Assembly (NCBI GenBank): GCA_004794655.1
Contig: SMMW01000619.1
Coordinates: forward strand, 744,001-808,000
Direction of reading: 5' to 3'
DNA: 64,000 nucleotides
Source: Marisa cornuarietis
Taxonomy: Eukaryota > Mollusca > Gastropoda > Architaenioglossa > Ampullariidae
The translations under genes and the position numbers were made by a program. Below, piece by piece: positions 35,165 through 48,272 of this stretch. Under the pieces are notes generated by a model. That model saw only the letters and a list, made by a program, of their open reading frames with translations. It was not told where the DNA came from and searched no databases. Every line of letters starts with the position of its first letter. Within the stretch, counting starts at the first letter, position 1.

Positions 35165-37135
35165 TGCACACAGCTACCAGTGTCATCATACAATGACCAC
35201 ATTGTCGGTCTGTGACTCTCACAGCTACCAGTGTCATCATACAATGACCATACGGTCGGTCTGTAAACCTCACAGCTACCAGTGTCATCATACAATCACC
35301 ACATGGTCGGTCTGTGACTCTCACAGCTACCAGTGTCATCATACAATCACCACATGGTCGGTCTGTGACTCTCACAGCTACCAGTGTCATCATACAATCA
35401 CCATATGGTCGGTCTGTGACTCTCACAGCTACCAGTGTCATCATACAATCACCACAAGGTCGGTCTGTGACTCTCACAGCTACCAGTGTCATCATACAAT
35501 CACCACATGGTCGGTCTGTGACTCACACAGCTACCAGTGTCATCATACAATGACCACATGGTTGGTCTGTGACTCTCACAGCTACCAGTGTCATCATACA
35601 ATCACCATATGGTCGGTCTGTGACTCTCACAGCTACCAGTGTCATCATACAATCACCACATGGTCGGTCTGTAACTTTCCCAGCTACCAGTGTCATCATA
35701 CAATCACCACATGGTCGGTCTGTGACTCACACAGCTACCAGTGTCATCATACAATCACCACATGGTTGGTCTGTGACTCTCACAGCTACCAGTGTCATCA
35801 TACAATCACCATATGGTCGGTCTGTGACTCTCACAGCTACCACTGTCATCATACAATCACCATATGGTCGGTCTGTGACTCTCACAGCTACCAGTGTCAT
35901 CATACAATCACCACATGGTCGGTCTGTGACTCACACAGCTACCAGTGTCATCATACAATGACCACATGGTTGGTCTGTGACTCTCACAGCTACCAGTGTC
36001 ATCATACAATCACCATATGGTCGGTCTGTGACTCTCACAGCTACCAGTGTCATCATACAATCACCACATGGTCGGTCTGTAACTTTCCCAGCTACCAGTG
36101 TCATCATACAATCACCACATGGTCGGTCTGTGACTCACACAGCTACCAGTGTCATCATACAATCACCACATGGTTGGTCTGTGACTCTCACAGCTACCAG
36201 TGTCATCATACAATCACCATATGGTCGGTCTGTGACTCTCACAGCTACCAGTGTCATCATACAATCACCATATGGTCGGTCTGTGACTCTCACAGCTACC
36301 AGTGTCATCATACAATCACCACATGGTCGGTCTGTGACTCTCACAGCTACCAGTGTCATCATACAATCACCACATGGTCGGTCTGTGACTCACACAGCTA
36401 CCAGTGTCATCATGCAATCACCATATGGTCGGTTTGTGACTCTCACAGCTACCAGTGTCATCATACAATGACCATACAGTCGGTCTGTGACTCTCACAGC
36501 TACCAGTGTCATCATACAATCACCACAAGGTCGGTCTGTAGCCCTCACAGCTACCAGTGTCATCATACAATGACCATACGGTCGGTCTATGACCCTCACA
36601 GCTACCAGTGTCATCATACAATCACCACAAGGTCGGTCTGTGACTCTCACAGCTACCAGTGTCATCATACAATGACCATACGGTCGGTCTGTAAACCTCA
36701 CAGCTACCAGTGTCATCATACAATCACCGCATGGTTGGTCTCTAAACCTCACAGCTACCAGTGTCATCATACAATCACCACATGGTTGGTCTGTAAACCT
36801 CACAGCTACCAGTGTCATCATACAATGACCATACGGTCGGTCTGTGACTCTCACAGCTACCAGTGTCATCATACAATCACCACATGATCGGTCTGTGACT
36901 CACACAGCTACCAGTGTCATCATACAATCACCACATGGTTGGTCTCTAAACCTCACAGCTACCAGTGTCATCATACAATGACCATATGGTTGGTCTGTAA
37001 ACCTCACAGCTACCAGTGTCATCATACAATGACCATATGGTTGGTCTGTAAACCTCACAGCTACCAGTGTCATCATACAATGACCATATGGTTGGTCTGT
37101 AAACCTCACAGCTACCAGTGTCATCGTACAATGAT
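35165..37135. repeat. 51-bp minisatellite, about 38 copies, with an 8-unit higher-order block
   Basis: The unit is GTCTGTGACTCTCACAGCTA plus CCAGTGTCATCATACAATCA plus CCACATGGTCG. Since 51 is 17 codons, the array stays open for 578 codons (35151-36887) as SVCDSHSYQCHHTITTW repeats; other plus and minus frames are also long. A run of eight units starting near 35569 recurs near 35977 (offset 408 = 8 x 51) with the same variants. I treat the ORF as spurious: it starts and ends with the array and has no homologous flank. Confidence 0.95.
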
Positions 37136-39609
37136 CATACAATTGAGTATATGTTTATCTATTAGGTACAACGGAGATGAGAGTTGATAACATGAGTGAA
37201 TATCAGATAACAAGTGGACGCTGCTTACGTTGGCCAAAATCATGAAAATATGATACGCTCTCCCCCCCTTCCCGACACCAGGACTCACGTGCTTAGCCTT
37301 ATGTTGGGTGCTGACTGGTTCAGCCAGCGCCATGACAATTACTGGCTTCTCAGGAGGTTCAAAGGCTTTTCTCTTGCTCTTTAATTTTAATTGGTCGATC
37401 GCCACCAATTGCTTTAATTACAGCCATGTGGAGGTTTCACAAAAACAATCGGCGGGTGAGAGGGGAGGGGCGTCAGATGAATGCAGAAACGAAGGTGTTG
37501 TACGCACCACATAGAATGATGACGACACTACACAAACTAATGTACACGGCGCACAGAGTGGCCTAGACTCTAGAGTAGGGATTTATTTTGCATAGACCCA
37601 CACAAGTGAATGTTTCACTTTACAGTTTCTCTCATTGATTTGAGGCGAAGTCCTACACATAGTCACGGACCAGTCCTGTGTCCGAGTCAGACTTGACATG
37701 CTGCATGTTGTAAATAAGAATGTAAGTATTGTACTACCACAGGCGGGTAGAGAGGGTTAAAAACAACATTGTCGAGTTCTGGTTATTTACCGCAATTAAC
37801 TGTAAGGCCCGAGTTACAGGTTCTTTTCCAACAAGAACTGCATAGAGTGCAGGCGCATGTCCCCAAGTGGTGTGTATCTACAGACTCACTCTGCCCTCAC
37901 TCAACAAATTCTGTTGCAGGCGGCGTCTGCTCGCCTCCTTCACATATTTTACGGCAACAGCCAAGGTTGTTGCAGTTGTTTCAGGCATCAGATAACGGTT
38001 GGCTGACTCAGGCGCCATATTTTTATATGTGAAGGGAATGATTGAAAGCAAGGTTTCAGTTAGTACTGAATGTCAAGATCGCTACCATCATGCTTTCGAA
38101 ATTGTGTTCTTCACTGGGAGGGTTAGGGGGAAATCAGGTCTCGGCCTTTTGCTAGCTCCTGTGTTTTGTTTGTGTCTCGCCTTTCGTTAGGTAACATCAT
38201 CCTCGGTGACCCCTAGAGGTTACTGTCCCATCAGGCACGTGAGGAGAACCGTCGTTGACGCCTCGCAACCCTACTCCACACTCCACTAATGTTTCTGGGA
38301 GGGTAGTTGGAGCCCGTGTTCTAGTTACCCGAGCCTTACTGTCACTACCATGGCCTTTTGATTGTAGATGCAAGGGATGCTTATTCCCAGCCTTGACCTC
38401 TGACTGTGTCAGACTGAATACTAATAACAACTATCTTCTGAAAAGAACATTTTCTTTTTGTCAGTCTAACTTTTTTTCGTCATTTGCGTTTTACTCCACT
38501 TGAACTGTGTGTGTCTTTCCACCTAAACTTATGACACTATGTGTTTGGTGTATGCTTCATGTTTCAAGTGTGTTGGAACGTATACAGAAGTGGAAACAGT
38601 TACACGGGTGTGTTTCACCTTCTTCTAATCAAAGCGCTATGTTTCGGAAACATATCTCACCATGGGCAGCAAAAAGCCAATGTGTTGTTGTAGCTGTAAG
38701 AAAGTGAACGGGATTAGTTTGAGTGTCGTTTGGTATCACGTGACCACAAGACGCTAGAGGGCAGTCTTGCTACTTGTCTTATTGCCGCCATGGAAAATGC
38801 ACACGGAATCAACCTTCACTCCTTCCCACCAGTGACATTTCTCATGACGTGGCTTGCCTGCATGTCTCTACTGCTGACTACACGAGCGCCACAAGGGGTG
38901 GTGGTGGTGGGGGGGGGGGACACACAAGTCGCCCTCGTGCAAACTGGCGATTTTGTGTCTGTCGCTTGGTGGCGCCAATATCGATCACAAGCCAGGTTTC
39001 CACACCAAGCTCTTCCGCTCACACCGCAATAAATACTTTATTCCCTTCGTGTGGCAGTACTTAGCAAGAGCTCGGGCCAAGGGGGAGTGAAGCTCGCAAA
39101 CATGAGGCCAGAGTTGCCTCCGCCTATCGCGCCTGACCAAGCAAGTTGAGATGGCGCTCAATCAATGGACGCCCTCGACAAGTGCGGCGCCGTGCTTGGT
39201 GGCCATGTAACCACACGAGTGGCCATCCCTAACAAAACACGTGCACTGCGCGACACAACTTCAAAGAGTCCGGTGAGTAGCACCCGCCACCTGACAGCTG
39301 CATACAAGTCTGCGCATTGTCTCCACCTTTCTTCCCATCATACAGTTCGCTTCTTCAACAGCTTGGTCCCATGTTCTTCCGTTGACGAATACTTGTGGGT
39401 TTCCTTCATGACGCTCTTCTATACAAAGACTGCTGGCAAACCTTTGTTTCTGGTCGTTCGGCCATATTTTAGGTTCAGCAGCAGTAGCATTCCCTTGATT
39501 GTGAATGGACCCCAGGCACGTGACGGTATTATCGCCACCCTTCGCCACCATCTCTCTCCCCTGGTCCAGATGCCAAGCCAGTGCGGTCTTCTGTAAACAC
39601 CACATGGTC
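37136..39609. other. No host exon supported; unique intron sequence
   Basis: No domain, splice-consistent exon or known repeat is recognised up to about 39160. At 38751-38766 ACGCTAGAGGGCAGTC resembles a CTCF core. A G-run lies at 38909-38919. At 39165-39605 both strands are open (143 codons plus, 114 codons minus). This block ends where LINE family A fragment 3 begins and may be flanking element sequence, but I cannot assign it. Confidence 0.4.
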
Positions 39610-40490
39610 AGTCTGTAGCAGGTGCTTGTTCTCGATTGTTTGGATTGGACTCTCTGTATAGGCAGAGTCCAAGTGTCACCTCCCTAAAGCAGGATCGGTA
39701 CCACGAGGGACTTGTACACATTGTACTTTGTTCTCAACATGAGGCGCCATTGCTGCTGTTGCTGTTGTGATCCTGATGTGGATGTCTGGTGTGGAGTTGG
39801 CGTCCTTGGAGAGGGTGGCATCTAAGTACTCAGTAGCTGCTTGTCTCTTCCAGCTGTAGTCCGTTAGTGTAATGTCTACTTTGCCTTGCCAATGACCATA
39901 AGTTTGCTCTTTTCAATGCTCGTCGCCAGTTTATATGCGTTCGAACGGTCTGTCAGTTGTTGGTCAGATCTTTGAGTTCTTTGTTAGTTCCTATCAGATC
40001 GTCATCGCATGATGTTCTCCCAGGTGAGCAGCACAGGTGATAGGGACATCTACTGTCGTGTGAAAGTAATCTCCCATTTGGTTATTCAGTAGTCCTGTGC
40101 TCACTGAGCTCTTAGACACCACTTCGATGACTTGGGCGAGATGTTAAATGTTCGCATCCCGTGCCATCACGTGTCAAAAGCCTTTTTTAAGTCAATGAAG
40201 CTGTGATAGAGTTTCTGTTGATGCTTAAGATACTTCTCTAATAGGAAGGAACAGTTAACGACCTGCTTACCTGTGCGTCTGCCTGGTCTGAAGCCAACCT
40301 GTTCTTCTGCTAGCAGTTCCTCACCAGTGGTGTTAATGCGGGTCCGTATCAGCTTTGCTGGAGTAACTTATGGTTGTGTAGTTCTGGCAATCCTTGCTGT
40401 TTCCTTTGTTTGTAAGTGTAATGACTAGTGACTGTGTCCAGTTCTGGGGCCATTCTTCGCGTTTGCAGACTTTTTGCACCGCGCAGTGTC
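39610..40490 (-). pseudogene. LINE family A fragment 3: reverse transcriptase with internal deletion
   Basis: The minus strand gives EEWPQNWTQSLVITLTNKGN, SKDCQNYTTIS, EELLAEEQVGFRPGRRTGKQ, LYHSFIDLKKAFDT (motif A, then a stop), MRTFNISP, a ragged motif B region, then DDDLIGTNKELKDLTNN, STEKSKL-like, and NVYKSLVVPILL with TWTL. About 25 residues between the ENIM block and the catalytic Asp pair are missing. Several stops and frameshifts are present. Order and wording match the fragments at 32 and 51 kb. Confidence 0.8.
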
Positions 40491-40946
40491 ACATGGTGGT
40501 GATGCGCTGTGAAAGTCTGTCCTCTCATGTAATTGTGCAACACCATCACCATCAGTACTGACACATCCAGCTTCTCTAGTCCTTTCCCACCCACACCACG
40601 CACCAGTTCAACCCCCCCCCCCCCATTCTTCTACATTGACTCAGTAAAACGCCAGGAGCTTGCCTCGTCCTCATATGTTCAGCTGTCTACAGCTTTCTAC
40701 AGCTGTCATTCTGTACACACTTTGTCTACAAGGTAAACTCGATGTTTACCTGGATGTTTACCTGGGACTTGTAACCACTAAAGAGTGGCCGGACTTTCCG
40801 CTTATGAGCTCTGATGCTGGACTTGTTGAACAGTACTCACGACTCAAACTCACATCAGTGGCTAAACAAGAGGCCGCCTAATGTGGCTGTCAGTGAGGGG
40901 TAACCTCAGCATAAGCTAGAGCTCAAACTACGGGTTAAATAATAAG

Positions 40947-40948
<2 letters not shown>
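40491..40948. other. No gene seen
   Basis: Unique sequence with a C-run at 40612-40624. The plus-strand ORFs at 40533-40881 have no motif. Confidence 0.4.
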
Positions 40949-40982
<34 letters not shown>

Positions 40983-41021
40983 ACACTCACACACACACGC
41001 GCACACACACACACACACACA
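40949..41021. repeat. (CA)n microsatellite
   Basis: CA units with TACACACAC, TCAC and CGCGCA interruptions, about 73 bp. Confidence 0.95.
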
Positions 41022-41288
41022 TCTGAAAGAACATTCCAGGAGCTCACACGAGAGATGGATTGTAAACTAAATTATTACTGATGAGTACAGTAAGTGATGG
41101 GATGGCGAGTGTGATCCAGGATATCACGTGGTCATAAGTTATGCAAGACGCTGCTGTGGAGGGTGGAGGGTGGTGTGTTGGTGTGAAGTGGGCTGCGCTG
41201 TGTGTTGACAGCAACATATCTTGTGGCGAGCAGACTTGACGAGATGACCTCATGCACTCCGCACACAGAGACTCTCCCCGTCAGCCGC

Positions 41289-41306
41289 TCAGTAGGTGGC
41301 GCTGAG
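41289..41306 (+). promoter_or_regulatory. CTCF-like motif
   Basis: TCAGTAGGTGGCGCTGAG closely fits the bilaterian CTCF core (CCASTAGRKGGCGCTR type). It lies in intron 1 in unique sequence. The match is by eye only; function is inference. Confidence 0.35.
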
Positions 41307-41730
41307 TGCTGTTTTGACGGGAGGACACATCATCCATCACCATGTTTATCCTGCATACGTCACACCACCAAGGCCGGTCGTTACAGTCTTTCTTTGCTGT
41401 GGTGAAGGTTGCTGTGTAGTGTGACCTGCAGGCTGTGACAGTCACACTTGTCAGTAGATGAACTGACTCTACGCTTCCGTGTCACTGGACCAGCTTATGT
41501 GACATACTAACACACTGACACTCACATCAACAGGCAGTCGTCTTGCAGCTCCACACTAACCTTTGCGCTGTAGCTTCACGCGACAGTCCATACCACGTGA
41601 CAGCCCATTCTGCTGGTCAATTAAGCTAATGGACGCGAGGCTCGCTGCTTGCCACCCAGTCAGCGTGTAGCAGGCGCCAGTGTCGCGCACACCCACAGCC
41701 CAGCGGGGCCAGAGAGGAAGAATTACATTC
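41307..41730. other. No gene seen
   Basis: Unique intron sequence; nothing recognised. Confidence 0.4.
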
Positions 41731-42552
41731 GACCAGCTAAATCAGTCTGCTATCTCTAATTAGTCAGGTAACCAGAGTCTGCTATCTCGGGTTAGTCAAG
41801 TAACCAGAGTCTGCTATCTCGGGTTAGTAAGCTAAATCAGTCTGCTATCTCTAATTAGTCAGGAAACCAGAGTCTGCTATCTCTAATTAGTCAGGTAAAC
41901 AGAGTCTGCTATCTCGGGTTAGTCAGGTAACCAGAGTCTGCTATCTCGGGTTAGTCAGCTAAATCAGTCTGCTATCTCTAATTAGTCAGGTAAACAGAGT
42001 CTGCTATCTCGGGTTAGTCAGGTAACCAGAGTCTGCTATCTCGGGTTAGTCAGCTAAATCAGTCTGCCATCTCTAGTTAGTGAGCTGAATCAGTCTGCTA
42101 TCGCTAATTAGTCAGCTAAACAGTCTGCTATCACTAGTTAGTCAGCTAAATCAGTCTGCTATCTCTGGTTAGTCAGCTGTATTAGTCTGCTATCTCTAGT
42201 TAGTCAGCTGAATCAGTCTGTCATCTCTAGTTAGTCAGCTAAATCAGTCTGCTATCTCTAGTTAGTCAGCTAAATCAGTCTGCTATCTCTAGTGAGTCAG
42301 CTAAATCAGTCTGCCATCTCTAGTTAGTCAGCTAAATCAATCTGCTATCTCTAGTTAGTCAGCTAAATCAGTCTGCTATCTCTAGTTAGTCAGCTAAATC
42401 AGTCTGCTATCTCTAGTTAGTCAGCTAAATCAGTCTGCTATCTCTAGTTAGTCAGCTTAATAATTGTGCTATCTCTAGTTAGTCAGCTTAATAAGTGTGC
42501 TATCTCTAGTAAGTCAGCTAAATCACTCTGCTATCTCTAGTTAGTCAGCTAT
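41731..42552. repeat. 31-bp minisatellite, about 27 copies
   Basis: The unit is TAGTTAGTCAGCTAAATCAG plus TCTGCTATCTC. In the first third (41731-42060) it alternates with TCGGGTTAGTCAGGTAACCAGAG-type units, forming a compound repeat. The later part is the simple 31-bp type. Confidence 0.95.
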
Positions 42553-42808
42553 GTGAGAGTCTGTCAGATATAGTTTGTCATGATCTATGGATGTTTGTAA
42601 AGAAGAGCGAAGAGTAGAGTGTAATCTGTTAGACATCAGGTGTAACTGAGGGTCACAACATTTAGTTTCTCGAGTTTCTCCGTCTTTCGATGTTTTTACT
42701 TGTTGATGTCAAACACCTCGGGGACTTGAAGTACAAAATAAAGTTTGGCTAAACCTACAATTATACAAACACAATCAACACGTTGGCTCATGTACACAGG
42801 TCCCCGTG

Positions 42809-42871
42809 CTCTCCGTGCTATCCGTGCTATCAATGCTATCCGTGCTATCCATGCAATCCGTGCTATCCATA
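42809..42871. repeat. 10-bp repeat CCGTGCTATC
   Basis: About six to seven adjacent units with single changes (CAATGCTATC, CATGCAATC). An incipient array. Confidence 0.9.
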
Positions 42872-43012
42872 CTCCAATGTTACAGTGCTGTTACTACCTG
42901 ATATAGACACCATCCACTCTCACAGACATCAACACATTAACTGACCTCTGACATTTGTTACTGCTGCTCTCCTACTGCCTCTCAGTCTCTCCACGCTGTG
43001 AGTCTCTGTCTC
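42872..43012. other. Spacer, nothing seen
   Basis: Short unique stretch. Confidence 0.4.
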
Positions 43013-43013
43013 T

Positions 43014-43072
<59 letters not shown>
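43013..43072. repeat. (CA)n microsatellite, about 30 units
   Basis: Pure CA run of about 60 bp, with no interruption. Confidence 0.97.
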
Positions 43073-43075
<3 letters not shown>

Positions 43076-44215
43076 GTTCTCTTCTCCTCTGACAACGACG
43101 ACTATCAGCCTTGGCGTCGTACATCTACCGTTGACAGGTGGCCCACGTTCTGGTCGTGTAGTCCTTAGAGTTTGACGACGACAGCTTGCAGTTCTGACGA
43201 TCACGTGATCTCAAAGCCTCTCTGTCCAGGTGTGAAAGTCTCGCTGTATGTCAATATTCAACAGGTAGGGCTTCTCCCTCTCCTGCCAGCTCCTTCAGGG
43301 ACTCTGCCTGTTCCTTACATTCATCTTCACCTCAAAACATTTTTACACAGGCAACACTGGTGAGCTTATCTTTCTTTCCACTCCTCCAGGAAATTCTTTC
43401 TGGCTCTCCTGGATTGTGTTGTATCTCGACAGAAGACGCCAAAGTTTCACACGATTGCCCTGTAGCTGCGGTAATATTTCAGGTTGTCTCAGACGGATTC
43501 TATTGGTTCAGTACAAGGCAATGTTTCATGTCGCCTATTCATCTGCTTCACACAGTTTCCATGCTGTTGGCTGTAAGATAACAAACTGTGAGTGGCCTGA
43601 TTTATCCTGTCGGCCTTCCATATGGCGAGAAGGGGAGAAAACTTGTATTAACTGACGCTGTCCTGATTCTCCATGGCAACCTCTTGTCACAGCGACATGG
43701 TGCTGGTGCAGAGCGGGGACGATAAAGACTGGTGTTGCTGTTGGTGTTGGTGTTGGTGTTAGTGTTGGTGCTGCGCGCTGACGTCTACACTGAGCTTACA
43801 GGGAGGATTAGGGAGGTGGGGGAGAACACTGTTGGTCCGGTTTTCAGAGGCTATAGTCAGGCCGTGTCCCTCAGACTGAGCTCTGTGTGTGTGTGTGTGG
43901 CTGGGCGGACGTGCGGCCGGTCCGGAGTGTGGCAATCAGTGAGAGTGGCCCAGAGACCAGCATACCAGCGCCTCCTCGCCTGCACTTAACATGATTAACA
44001 CGTGCTGCCAAGGCACGGCGCTGTCTTCCAGCCAAATCCTGCAGGAGAGGAAGGACTACGACCACAGCCTGTAACAAGGAGGCAATGATAAGGAAAGTTA
44101 GACTGTAGTCGGTAACAAGGGGTAACAAAGATGGAGGGTAACGACAATAACCTGTAACAAGGAGGCAATGATTGGGAAGGTTACACTGTAGTCTGTAATG
44201 TTTATTTCTACAAAC
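43073..44215. other. No gene; short GTTGGT repeat and a two-copy duplication
   Basis: TGTTGG units recur at about 43733-43770. ACCTGTAACAAGGAGGCAAT occurs at about 44067 and again at about 44152, a two-copy local duplication next to the following array. Overlapping plus-strand frames at 43172-43655 have no motif. Confidence 0.45.
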
Positions 44216-46805
44216 GTCAAATACAGCGTTAGACAGTGACACTGTAGATATCAGCGTTAGACAGTGACACTGTAGATACCAGCGTTAGACAGTGACACTG
44301 AAGATACCAGCGTTAGAGAGTGACACTGAAGATACCAGCGTTAGACAGTGACACTGAAGATACCAGCGTTAGACAGTGACACTGAAGATACCAGGGTTAG
44401 TGACACTGTAGATACCAGCGTTAGACAGTGACACTGAAGATACCAGCGTTAGACAGTGACACTGAAGATACCAGGGTTAGTGACACTGAAGATACCAGCG
44501 TTAGACAGTGACACTGAAGATACCAGGGTTAGTGACACTGAAGATACCAGCGTTAGACAGTGACACTGAAGATACCAGGGTTAGTGACACTGAAGATACC
44601 AGCGTTAGACAGCGACACTGAAGATACCAGCGTTAGACAGTGACACTGAAGATACCAGCGTTAGACAGCGACACTGAAGATACCAGGGTTAGTGACACTG
44701 AAGATACCAGCGTTAGACAGTGACACTGAAGATATCAGGGTTAGACAGTGACACTGTAGATACCAGCGTTAGACAGTGACGATGAAGATACCAGGGTTAG
44801 TGACACTGAAGATACCAGCGTTAGTGACACTGAAGATACCAGGGTTAGACAGTGACACTGAAGATACCAGCGTTAGACAGTGACACTGAAGATACCAGGG
44901 TTAGTGACACTGAAGATACCAGGGTTAGTGACACTGTAGATACCAGCGTTAGACAGTGACACTGAAGATACCAGTGTTAGACAGTGACACTGTAGATACC
45001 AGCGTTAGACAGTGACGATGAAGATACCAGGGTTAGTGACACTGAAGATACCAGGGTTAGTGACACTGAAGATACCAGCGTTAGACAGCGACACTGAAGA
45101 TACCAGGGTTAGTGACACTGAAGATACCAGCGTTAGACAGTGACACTGAAGATACCAGGGTTAGTGACACTGAAGATACCAGCGTTAGTGACACTGAAGA
45201 TACCAGGGTTAGACAGTGACACTGAAGATACCAGGGTTAGTGACACTGAAGATACCAGGGTTAGTGACACTGTAGATACCAGCGTTAGACAGTGACACTG
45301 AAGATACCAGTGTTAGACAGTGACACTGTAGATACCAGCGTTAGACAGTGACGATGAAGATACCAGGGTTAGTGACACTGAAGATACCAGGGTTAGTGAC
45401 ACTGAAGATACCAGCGTTAGACAGTGACACTGAAGATACCAGCGTTAGACAGTGACACTGTAGATACCAGCGTTAGACAGTGACACTGTAGATACCAGCG
45501 TTAGTGACACTGAAGATACCAGGGTTAGTGACACTGAAGATACCAGCGTTAGTGACACTGAAGATACCAGGGTTAGTGACACTGAAGATACCAGCGTTAG
45601 TGACACTGAAGATACCAGGGTTAGACAGTGACACTGAAGATACCAGGGTTAGTGACACTGAAGATACCAGGGTTAGTGACACTGTAGATACCAGCGTTAG
45701 ACAGTGACACTGAAGATACCAGCGTTAGACAGTGACACTGTAGATACCAGCGTTAGACAGTGACGATGAAGATACCAGGGTTAGTGACACTGAAGATACC
45801 AGGGTTAGTGACACTGAAGATACCAGCGTTAGACAGTGACACTGAAGATACCAGCGTTAGACAGTGACACTGTAGATACCAGCGTTAGACAGTGACACTG
45901 AAGATACCAGCGTTAGACAGTGACACTGAAGATACCAGGGTTAGTGACACTGAAGATACCAGCGTTAGACAGTGATACTTAAGATAGCAGCGTTAGACAG
46001 TGACACTGTAGATACCAGCGTTAGACAGTGACACTTAAGATACCAGCGTTAGACAGTGAGACTGAAGATACCAGCGTTAGTGACACTGTAGATACCAGCG
46101 TTAGACAGTGACACTGTAGATACCAGCGTTAGACAGTGACACTGAAGATACCAGCGTTAGACAGTGACACTGTAGATACCAGCGTTAGTGACACTGAAGA
46201 TACCAGGGTTAGACAGTGACACTGAAGATACCAGGGTTAGTGACACTGAAGATACCAGGGTTAGTGACACTGTAGATACCAGCGTTAGACAGTGACACTG
46301 AAGATACCAGTGTTAGACAGTGACACTGTAGATACCAGCGTTAGACAGTGACGATGAAGATACCAGGGTTAGTGACACTGAAGATACCAGGGTTAGTGAC
46401 ACTGAAGATACCAGCGTTAGACAGCGACACTGAAGATACCAGGGTTAGTGACACTGAAGATACCAGCGTTAGACAGTGACACTGAAGATACCAGCGTTAG
46501 ACAGTGACACTGAAGATACCAGCGTTAGACAGTGACACTGAAGATACCAGGGTTAGTGACACTGAAGATACCAGCGTTAGACAGTGATACTGAAGATACC
46601 AGCGTTAGACAGTGACACTGTAGATACCAGCGTTAGACAGTGACACTGTAGATACCAGCGTTAGACAGTGACACTGAAGATACCAGCGTTAGACAGTGAC
46701 ACTGTAGATACCAGCGTTAGACAGTGACACTGTAGATACCAGCGTTAGACAGTGACACTGTAGATACCAGCGTTAGACAGTGACACTGTAGATACCAGCG
46801 TTAGA
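44216..46805. repeat. 24/28-bp binary minisatellite, about 98 copies, 2.6 kb
   Basis: Two interleaved unit lengths: 28 bp (GATACCAGCGTTAGACAGTG ACACTGAA) and 24 bp (GATACCAGGGTTAG TGACACTGAA, lacking ACAG). GCG mostly pairs with the long form and GGG with the short form. Marker variants (CCAGTGTTAGACAG, GACGATGAAG) recur in the same order, for example near 44971 and 45307 (offset 336), showing duplications of many units. Confidence 0.96.
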
Positions 46806-47202
46806 TGAAGTTTTCAGCACTGTACATACCAGCAGCTCTGTGCTGTTTCTACGCCCTGTGTACACCAGTCTTGAAGCTTGTGTCCAGACAGACGAGACCC
46901 ACGGTTGACTCTACTGACGGTCTTGGAGGATGGCAATGTCCACGTACTTGGCTAGTCCTGACAATACCCACTTACCTGGATAAACCTAGCTCTCACCTGC
47001 TCCCGAGACCAACCCCCGCCATGACTTCTCGCCACCCGACTTTACGGCCTCTCCAACCCCTACATCAACAGCGGCTCTGAGTTGCAGCAACAGCAACACC
47101 GGATTAATTTCCAAGGACATCAGTTTAAGTGTGGATGAAACACTTCTCTCTTTACTGCGCAAGATGTCTACCCCGGTCTGTATCGCTAGACCCTGGCAGC
47201 TA
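46806..47202. other. No gene seen
   Basis: Unique spacer; the 91-codon plus frame (46805-47080) begins in the repeat border and has no motif. Confidence 0.4.
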
Positions 47203-48272
47203 GTAGTAAGCAAAGGGTAATCAGTAGTAGTTAGTACAAAATCATCAGTAATCAGTAGTCAGTAAAGAGTACTCAGCAGTTAGTAGTAAGTAAAGGGTAA
47301 TCAGAAGTAGTCAGTAAAGAGTAATCAGTAATCAGTAGTCAGTAAAGAGAACTCAGCAGTTAGTAGTAAGTAAAGGGTAATCAGAAGTAGTCAGTAAAGA
47401 GTAATCAGTAATCAGTAGTCAGTAAAGAGAACTCAGCAGTTAGTAGTAAGTAAAGGGTAATCAGAAGTAGTCAGTAAAGAGTAATCAGTAATCAGTAGTC
47501 AGTAAAGAGAACTCAGCAGTTAGTAGTAAGTAAAGGGTAATCAGTAGTAGTCAGTAAAGAGTAATAAGTAATCAGTAGTCAGTAAAGAGAACTCAGCAGT
47601 TAGTAGTAAGTAAAGAGTAATCAGTAATCAGTAGTCAGTAAAGAGAACTCAGCAGTTAGTAGTAAGTAAAGGGTAATCAGTAGTAGTCACTAAAGAGTAA
47701 TCAGTAATCAGTAGTCAGTAAAGAGAACTCAGCAGTTAGTAGTAAGTAAAGGGTAATCAGTAGTAGTCAGTAAAGAGTAATAAGTAATCAGTAGTCAGTA
47801 AAGAGTACTCAGCAGTTAGTAGTAAGAAAAGGGAAATCAGTACTAGTTAGTAAAGAATAATCAGTAATCAATAGTTAGTAAGGAGTAGTCAGTAGTTAGT
47901 AAGAAAATGGTAATCAGTAGTAGTAGAGAATAATTAATAATCAATGGTAAGGATAAGTGGTTTGTAATGGGTAATCAGAGTAGGAAAGAGTAATCAGTAG
48001 TTAATAGTAAGTAAGGGTAATCAGTAGTAGTAGAGGATAATTAATAGTCAATAGTAAGGATTAATGGTATGTAATGGGTAATCAGAGTAGGAAAGAGTAA
48101 TCAGTAGTTAATAGTAAGTAAGGGTAATCAGTAGTAGTAGAGGATAATTAATAGTCAATAGTAAGGATTAATCGTTTGTAATGGGTAATCAGAGTAGGAA
48201 AGAGTAATCAGTAGTTAATAGTAAGTAAGGGTAATCAGTAGTAGTAAAGAGTAATCAGTAATCAAAGGTTAG
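47203..48272. repeat. About 80-bp minisatellite built from GTAATCAGTAGT words
   Basis: The 80-bp unit is itself composed of AGTAAAGGGTAATCAGTAGT, AGTCAGTAAAGAGTAATCAG, TAATCAGTAGTCAGTAAAGA and GAACTCAGCAGTTAGTAGTA. The first half is regular. From about 47880 the period changes and an A/T-rich relative (GTAAGGATTAATGGTATGTA) takes over. Confidence 0.93.
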
